In this document: piece after piece, positions 26,609 to 32,370 of the stretch
How positions within the stretch are numbered: the first letter of the stretch is position 1
Layout of the letters: each line of letters starts with the position of its first letter
Assembly: GCA_028281865.1 (NCBI GenBank)
Contig: JANQJB010000154.1
Span: 1-32,370 of the forward strand
DNA length: 32,370 nt
Reading direction: 5' to 3'
Origin: Marinagarivorans sp.
GTDB lineage: Bacteria; Pseudomonadota; Gammaproteobacteria; Pseudomonadales; Cellvibrionaceae
Notes under the pieces: model-generated
Databases searched by the model: none
What the model was told of the DNA's origin: nothing
Seen by the model: the letters and a program-made list of their open reading frames with translations, nothing else
Made by a program: the position numbers and the translations under genes

Positions 26609-29101
26609 ATGGCTGTGTTTTCTAACCTACGCCCAATATTTTTGTTGCTAACACGCAGTTTGCGTCAAGGTGAGCTTAACGTTCTAATCAGTGCGTTAAT
26701 TATTGCTGTGGCAACGGTCAGTTGCATTAATATTTTTACCGACCGTATTAAAGGCTCGATAATCGAAGAAGCTTCAAACTTGCTCGCTGCAGATGCGCAA
26801 ATACGCGGCTCTATGCCAATTCCAAGCGAGTGGGAAGCCCAGGCGCGCTTGTACAACTTAGTTATCGCCAATAGCATTAATTATCGTGCGATGGCGTTTT
26901 CCGGGGATTTTACTCAGCTCGCCAATGTTAAAGCCGTTTCAAATCGCTACCCGCTAAAAAGCCACCTCATTATCGCGGCCCAGCCTTATACTGAGGGAGA
27001 AAAGGTTACTGCGGGTCCTAGCGCGGGAAAAGTTTGGTTGAGTTCTCGCTTGTTTGCAGCGCTCGATATTCAAGTTGGGGATAATATTGAAATTGGCGAT
27101 GCGAGTTTTAAAGTGGACGCTGCGTTAATTCAAGAACCTGACAATGCGCAAAGTGCGTTTGGGTTTGCACCACGTGCGATGATCAATATCGACGACGCAG
27201 AAAAAACCGGCGCGCTGCAAGTCGGTAGTCGCGTCAACTATACGCTGATGCTCAAGGGCGAGAAAAAGGATATTAGCAATTTTAAACAGTGGATCACCCC
27301 CAAGCTCGGCAACCACCATCGCTGGCGCAGCGTCGAAGAAGCCAACCGCAGTGTCTCTAGTGCGCTTGGCAAAGCGCAAAACTTTTTCTTGCTCGCCGGT
27401 TGTTTAGGCGTAGTGTTATCGGGCGCTGCCATTGCTTTAGCATCAAAACGTTATGCCAAACAACAGCTTAAAAGTATCGCCTTACTTAAAACCTTTGGCT
27501 TACGCCCCAAACAAGTTCTTACGGCTTTTTTGGTCAATTTATTTATTATTGGCAGCTGCTGTATTTTGATTGGTAGCATTACCGGCTGGTTGCTCCACCA
27601 AGTATTGTTAATGCTGTTAAATCAGTTTTTGCCGGTGCATTTATCATCACCATCGGTTTCTTCATTTTTTATTGGCGGTATTAGTGGGTTCATTGCATTG
27701 TTCGCATTTGCCGCACCGCCAATTTTCGCCTTGCGTAATGTTCCGCCGATAACAATTTTAAAACAACAAAACGATTACGTTATTTCCTCACAATTAAAAC
27801 AAGTTGTATTGGGAGTTGTTGCGACGGTCATTTTACTTTATATCTACAGCCAAAGTATCCAATTGACCGGCATTATTTTCTTGGCAACGTGCGCATGCAT
27901 CGTTGGCATTAGCTTATTGTCACGCGGGTTAATTCTCGCATTGAAGAAGTCTAGCGAAAGGCTTTCTCAAAACTGGCGCCTCGGTATCAATAGTCTCCAT
28001 CGCCATCAAGCGTTTAACAGTATCCAGTCGACGGTTTTCGCGGCTCTTTTAATGTTGGTTTTTATCTTAGTGTATTCTCGCTCCGGTTTAATTTCGCAGT
28101 GGCAAAAACAATTACCGGAAAACGCGCCCAATCATTTTATTTTTAATATTTTTCCTGATGACAAAACTGCCGTAGAGAAATTTTTTGCTGACAAGCAAAT
28201 CCATATTGAAGACCTTTATCCGATGATTCCGGGCCGGATAATTACCGTTAACGGTGTCAATACACGTACTCTCGCTCGCGAGAGCGAGTCTAATATTAAT
28301 TATCGACGCGAGCTAAATTTAAGCTGGGCAAACCAGCCCGGGCCAGATAACAAAGTCGTGTCCGGCAATTGGAAAGGTTTTGATGAAGAAAAGCTGTATG
28401 TTTCCGCCGAGCAAAACTACGCCAATGGTCTAGGAATTGTCGTAGGTGATCAGTTGCGCTTTAGCGTCGCAGGATACGAGTTTGACGCGGAGGTAAGCAG
28501 TGTTCGTTCTGTCGAATGGGACTCTATGAATCCCAATTTTTATATGCTTTTTAATCAACCTTTTCTAAAAGATGGTGGAGAAAATTGGATTACCAGTTTT
28601 TATTTACCTGAGCAGAAAAAAAATACGATTAATCTTCTTATTAAACAATTCCCACATATTTCAATTATTGAACTGGATCAGACGCTTGAGCAGGTCAAAA
28701 CGATAATTGATAACGTGAGTAAAGCGGTTGAGTTTATTTTACTGTTGGTCTCGCTGTCCGGAATTCTATTGCTGGTCACAAGTGTACAAGCCACACTTGA
28801 TATTCGCTTGCAGGAAAGCGCCGTAATTCGGGTACTCGGAGGTCAAAAAAAATTAATTCGTTCTCGCCTTCTAATTGAATTTTTCGTGCTAGGCATTATC
28901 GCCGGTGTTATCGCAGCAGCGGGCGCGCAGATTGCGCTCTATTTTTTAGCGGTTGAAGTATTTAGCTTACCCAATTCATTCTATATTTCGTTGTGGACGG
29001 CAGCTCCATTTATTGGCGCAGGCTTAATCGGTTTGGTAGGTTGGATTTCTGTCCGCGAGGTATTAACACTTTCGCCACTTTACGTATTAAAAAATCACTG
29101 A
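26609..29101 (+). CDS. ybbP: ABC transporter permease, YbbP-like (FtsX/MacB superfamily)
   Basis: The 830-aa membrane protein has about ten hydrophobic helices, first near residues 22-41 (VLISALIIAVATVSCINIFT), then a cluster around 260-500, and a final set at 710-830. Two large periplasmic domains lie between, as in YbbP. FtsX-like elements include LKSIALLKTFGLRPKQVL and the repeat near the end, ESAVIRVLGGQKKLIRSR, typical of coupling helices. It begins on the base after the ATPase stop (TAA ATG) and forms the transporter with YbbA. The E. coli counterpart is of similar size. There is no clear terminator within 60 bp after the stop. Confidence 0.92.
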   Translation: MAVFSNLRPIFLLLTRSLRQGELNVLISALIIAVATVSCINIFTDRIKGSIIEEASNLLAADAQIRGSMPIPSEWEAQARLYNLVIANSINYRAMAFSGDFTQLANVKAVSNRYPLKSHLIIAAQPYTEGEKVTAGPSAGKVWLSSRLFAALDIQVGDNIEIGDASFKVDAALIQEPDNAQSAFGFAPRAMINIDDAEKTGALQVGSRVNYTLMLKGEKKDISNFKQWITPKLGNHHRWRSVEEANRSVSSALGKAQNFFLLAGCLGVVLSGAAIALASKRYAKQQLKSIALLKTFGLRPKQVLTAFLVNLFIIGSCCILIGSITGWLLHQVLLMLLNQFLPVHLSSPSVSSFFIGGISGFIALFAFAAPPIFALRNVPPITILKQQNDYVISSQLKQVVLGVVATVILLYIYSQSIQLTGIIFLATCACIVGISLLSRGLILALKKSSERLSQNWRLGINSLHRHQAFNSIQSTVFAALLMLVFILVYSRSGLISQWQKQLPENAPNHFIFNIFPDDKTAVEKFFADKQIHIEDLYPMIPGRIITVNGVNTRTLARESESNINYRRELNLSWANQPGPDNKVVSGNWKGFDEEKLYVSAEQNYANGLGIVVGDQLRFSVAGYEFDAEVSSVRSVEWDSMNPNFYMLFNQPFLKDGGENWITSFYLPEQKKNTINLLIKQFPHISIIELDQTLEQVKTIIDNVSKAVEFILLLVSLSGILLLVTSVQATLDIRLQESAVIRVLGGQKKLIRSRLLIEFFVLGIIAGVIAAAGAQIALYFLAVEVFSLPNSFYISLWTAAPFIGAGLIGLVGWISVREVLTLSPLYVLKNH

Positions 29102-29477
29102 TTTTCTTCAACAGTTAAAATGAATTTTTTTTAATCCCGATTACACGCTTTGTCAGCTAACCCCAAAAACTGATTAAATTTTAATCTAACCTTAAATTCC
29201 CACGCTTTTTTTAACTTAAAAACTGCCGCAAAACGCACATTTTGCGCCATTTTTTTGATTCAATTTGATTGTTTGTGATTGTTTTTGAGTGTAGTCTTCG
29301 CAGTTGGGCAATAGTGGTCACTTCACATTTTAGCAGTGATCAACGCAGGCAGCGGGATTTAAGCGAGGTTGCAGCGAATTGCGCGGCAAAAACTCGGCGA
29401 AGAAATATTCAATATTTAATAAAAAATAAAACGCCTGCACTCAGTTAACCCAACAATAATTATTGACGGGTTAATAA

Positions 29478-29524
29478 GCGGCGTGGGGACACGCTGCCAT
29501 TGCCAGAATGGCAATGCAAGCCGC
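29478..29524 (+). ncRNA. Candidate structured leader element upstream of the TonB receptor gene
   Basis: GCGGC (29478-29482) can pair with GCCGC (29520-29524). Between them lie GTG-GGGA-CAC (29483-29492) and a perfect 8-bp stem CATTGCCA-GAA-TGGCAATG (29498-29516), giving a possible three-way junction. Further on, AATAGAT/ATCTATT (29587-29606) and AGACC/GGTCT (29632-29654) are also inverted repeats. The 29102-29697 gap holds no gene. No named riboswitch consensus was recognised. The 19-bp symmetric sequence could instead be a repressor operator. Confidence 0.35.
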
Positions 29525-29683
29525 ATAAATACAAGAAAATTAACACATTTTTGCCAGTGTTTCAGCGGCGCTCAACTAAGCAACTAAATAGATAGGACAA
29601 TCTATTCGGTTGCCAGATTATAAAGTAAAACAGACCTTTACCGATTTGCGGTCTTCAATACCAGCAATCGACTAAAACTCTTT

Positions 29684-29690
29684 GGGGGAG
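29684..29690 (+). promoter_or_regulatory. Strong Shine-Dalgarno deciding a TTG start
   Basis: GGGGGAG ends 7 nt before the TTG at 29698. No ATG or GTG precedes a signal peptide here, so this site fixes the start of the TonB receptor gene. Confidence 0.75.
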
Positions 29691-29697
29691 TCGAACA

Positions 29698-32370
29698 TTG
29701 AAAATTTCAGATAGCTTAAAGCGTTCAGTACCTATTCTTTCTTTATGTATCGCAACTTGCACAGCAATGACGGTGAGTGCGCAAGAAGAAGAGATTAAAG
29801 AAGAAGTTATTGTCACGGGCGTTCGTCAGGCAATTTTAAATGCACAGGATTTAAAGCGTAACGCGACTGAAATTATCGAGGCCGTTACGTTTGAAGACGT
29901 CGGTAAATATACCGATGAAAATTTGGCCGAGACACTTCAGCGTGTTCCAGGCTTGCAAATTGACCGCCACGCAGATGGCTCAGGCCGATTCGTCTCAATT
30001 CGAGGTTTGGGACCAAAGTTCAATAAAACAACTGTTAACGGACGTTCAATCTCTGGCGGTGCAGGTGGACCAGCACAGCCGTCGGACTCAAATTTACGCT
30101 CTTTTGATTTTAGCGTGGTCCCCCCAGAGCTAAGTGGAGGCGTTAGAATATCTAAAAGTCCTTCTGCCAATATGGACGAGGGTGGGATCGGCGGAACCGT
30201 CGATATCCAGACGCTTCGCCCTTTGGACATAAAGCAAGACGGGAACATCAGTTTTAATGGGACAGTAAACGCGACTTACCGAGATTCTCCAGATGCAGTT
30301 GACCCGCGCGTTTCTGCTCTACTCAATTATAGAGTTAACGATAATTTAGGTGTTTTGCTTAATGTCTCAACAAGCGAAACGTCGGTTTTAACGCAAGAAG
30401 CTCGCATTATTCAAACACAGTCGGATGAGACGATTCTAGGGCGTGCAAACGTATTGCGCCCTGGAGCGAATACAAACTACAGCGCCAGCGAGGAGGAAAA
30501 AGAAAACACCGGCATAAATTTAACGGCCCAGTTCAGACCCAATGACGACTTAAATATTGTACTAGATTACGGCTCAAATACTGGCTTGCGTAAGGTCTAT
30601 CAAAATACCTATCAATTTAAACTGACAAATGGCCCTAATAATATGCCATTGCTGCCTCCGCCGACTCTCCTTGAGTCAAGCCCGGCAAATATCATCTCAG
30701 AAACTGACTTTCAAAAAGTCAAAGGAATTTTGCTTGCCGGTGTCTTTAACGGCGAGAGCTCAGATTCGGGCAGCTATACCTATTCCACCTATGATCGCGA
30801 TGATAGTTTTTATGGCTTAAATGTTGAATACAATCCTAATAGCGGACCGTTAACACTCAATTTTGATTACGCACATACCGAAAGTGCTATGGATCGCGAC
30901 AATCGCGTGGCGACCGTTAACTTCAGAAATGTGCATTATGGTATTGGATACTTTTTAGACACGCAAAAAAATGTCCCAATCTTTGCACATTTGATCGGCA
31001 CTGACCCGGATACCATGGAACAGCTCGTCTATGATCCGACTGACCCCTCGTCGTTTGCGTTAAACCAGGTTGGTTTTAACGTCATATTGGTCGAGAACGA
31101 AAGTGATGCTATTAAATTTGACCTAGATTACGAGGTAGATTTCGGCCCCATTAAAAGCCTGGAGTTTGGTGTTAAACGCGAAGAATTAGTCAACGAATCT
31201 CTATTTAACAATTTTCGTTTTGGCCAGGCACAACGCAATACCGCTCTCGGTTTAGCGGAAGTTGAAGAAAAACCCTTGGAAGATTTTATTACCGATTACA
31301 AAAAACCTGGCGGGGGGTTCTTGGGAGAAATTCCATTGGGTATGCGTGAATGGATAACTTTTGACGGCAAAGCTATTGTTGACTATTGGACTCCTATAAT
31401 AAGTCGCGAAGGTGTCACCTCTGCTAGAGGAGACGAGTTCCCAAGTGGCGGGTGGCAAGTACACGATGAAACAGTCGAAGGCTCACGCGGTAGAGGTAGA
31501 TATCTTTTCAGCGAGGAAACTGTCGACGCTGCTTACGTGCAGTTCAACTTTGACTCCGAATTGGGCAATACCCCAATCCGAGGTAATTTCGGAGTCCGCT
31601 ATATCGACACAAATATTGACGCGATAGGTTATCGCGGCCGTGCCGAACTCGGAGAAAGCTCTGTACTCGAACGAACACAAGGCGGTTATTCTGACTTGCT
31701 TCCTAGCTTAAATATTACATTTGAGCTGCGCGAGGACTTGCTTGTTCGTCTCGCTGCATCGAAGGTTATGGCTCGACCCGAAATTTCTCAGATTTCAGGC
31801 TCGACAAATTTTGATGCTCAGGAGAGAGATAACGTAGTAGATCCCGCATGTGATGAAATGGTGGATCCCAATAGTGAGGCTTGCCAAAGACAATTCGCTG
31901 ACTTAAATATCAATATCAAAAACCCCAACCTAGACCCTTTCGAAGCTGATCAAATTGAGTCGATAATCGAGTGGTATCCAGGTGATAAGGGCGCATCAGT
32001 TTCAGCGGGTGTATTTTATAAAGACATTATCACTTTTCCTACCACCATTGATACCGAATTCACCAGTTATGAGTACGAAGGTACAACCTATAATTCAGGC
32101 GATACTGTCACTTTATTTAACCCCAACAACGGCAGAGAATTGGGAGAGTTTGTCATCAATGATATAAAGGAACGTTTGCCTCAAAACATCGATGAGGGGG
32201 CAACAATTAACGGATTTGAACTCCAAGGTCATCTCCCCTTTAACGTTTTTGCTGAAGATATCGCTGGTCTAAATAATATTGGATTCAGAGCCTCTTATAC
32301 AAAATTGCTTGAAAACGAATCTGGCGTAAATGACCCGATTACTGGCGAAAAGCTGCCGTTAGAGGAAGTC
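29698..32370 (+). CDS. TonB-dependent receptor, TIGR01782-type (partial, runs off the window)
   Basis: The TTG start opens 891 codons with no stop before the window end. The signal peptide is MKISDSLKRSVPILSLCIAT, cleaved near VSAQ. A TonB-box-like EEVIVTGVRQA follows, then the plug domain (NLAETLQRVPGLQIDR, GRFVSIRGLGPKFNKTTVNG, SPSANMDEGGIGGTVDIQTL). The rest is beta-barrel with alternating aromatic strands, for example LLPSLNITFELREDLLVRLA. The pattern matches the Xanthomonas-Caulobacter type often used for uptake of carbohydrates or other large ligands across the outer membrane, energised by TonB-ExbBD. Barrel strands continue to the edge, so the C-terminal signature Phe is not seen. The substrate is not identifiable here; the structured leader suggests separate regulation. 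Confidence 0.9.
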   Translation, partial: MKISDSLKRSVPILSLCIATCTAMTVSAQEEEIKEEVIVTGVRQAILNAQDLKRNATEIIEAVTFEDVGKYTDENLAETLQRVPGLQIDRHADGSGRFVSIRGLGPKFNKTTVNGRSISGGAGGPAQPSDSNLRSFDFSVVPPELSGGVRISKSPSANMDEGGIGGTVDIQTLRPLDIKQDGNISFNGTVNATYRDSPDAVDPRVSALLNYRVNDNLGVLLNVSTSETSVLTQEARIIQTQSDETILGRANVLRPGANTNYSASEEEKENTGINLTAQFRPNDDLNIVLDYGSNTGLRKVYQNTYQFKLTNGPNNMPLLPPPTLLESSPANIISETDFQKVKGILLAGVFNGESSDSGSYTYSTYDRDDSFYGLNVEYNPNSGPLTLNFDYAHTESAMDRDNRVATVNFRNVHYGIGYFLDTQKNVPIFAHLIGTDPDTMEQLVYDPTDPSSFALNQVGFNVILVENESDAIKFDLDYEVDFGPIKSLEFGVKREELVNESLFNNFRFGQAQRNTALGLAEVEEKPLEDFITDYKKPGGGFLGEIPLGMREWITFDGKAIVDYWTPIISREGVTSARGDEFPSGGWQVHDETVEGSRGRGRYLFSEETVDAAYVQFNFDSELGNTPIRGNFGVRYIDTNIDAIGYRGRAELGESSVLERTQGGYSDLLPSLNITFELREDLLVRLAASKVMARPEISQISGSTNFDAQERDNVVDPACDEMVDPNSEACQRQFADLNINIKNPNLDPFEADQIESIIEWYPGDKGASVSAGVFYKDIITFPTTIDTEFTSYEYEGTTYNSGDTVTLFNPNNGRELGEFVINDIKERLPQNIDEGATINGFELQGHLPFNVFAEDIAGLNNIGFRASYTKLLENESGVNDPITGEKLPLEEV

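Noticed and set aside
29085-29110. AAAAT-CACTG-ATTTT around the ybbP stop as a terminator
   Set aside because: The stem is only five AT pairs and the following bases are CTTC rather than a T-run.

Overview
The window looks like chromosomal DNA of a marine or plant-polymer-degrading gammaproteobacterium of the Cellvibrionales type (Teredinibacter, Saccharophagus or Agarilytica relatives). This is inferred from the gene order pepN / YeaC (DUF1315) / rhomboid / nadK, the tesA-ybbA-ybbP cluster, a TonB-dependent receptor of the TIGR01782 type, secreted proteins with thrombospondin-type-3 calcium repeats, and moderate to low GC. No database search was possible.

Left part (1-18.7 kb, all minus strand) is an accessory region of secreted or surface proteins. 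In + coordinate order it holds the start of a truncated signal-peptide gene; a degenerate RAYT transposase remnant enclosed by a perfect 12-bp inverted repeat; a secreted alpha-toroid/TSP3 protein; an 834-aa Sel1/TPR protein; a small gene with a frame break at a run of seven A; an Imm31-like immunity gene; a giant (about 2636 aa) Sec-exported RHS/YD-repeat toxin with a transglutaminase-like domain, a CBM6-like module and a C-terminal Ntox17-like tip; and a 1216-aa lipoprotein with two calcium-binding blocks. The toxin and Imm31 gene are 7 bp apart and form a classic polymorphic toxin/immunity pair.

The lipoprotein gene lies between two direct repeats of about 272 bp that align without gaps at a constant offset of 4122 bp. 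Each contains the last codons of pepN, the region downstream of pepN, and a small conserved ORF. One copy is attached to the intact pepN gene. The other carries a 16-codon pepN tail fragment and precedes the toxin gene. This suggests that the block entered, or was duplicated, by recombination at the pepN 3' end.

Right part (18.7-32.4 kb) is core genome. On the minus strand are pepN, a YeaC-like gene, a rhomboid protease, NAD kinase, an ACC-deaminase/D-cysteine-desulfhydrase-like PLP enzyme, a 110-bp nested palindromic repeat, and tesA. On the plus strand are the ABC ATPase ybbA and permease ybbP, head-to-head and overlapping with tesA. A leader of about 600 bp with several inverted repeats follows, and then a TonB-dependent receptor gene that starts at a TTG codon with a strong Shine-Dalgarno sequence and runs off the window end.

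No tRNA, rRNA, CRISPR array or intact insertion sequence was seen.
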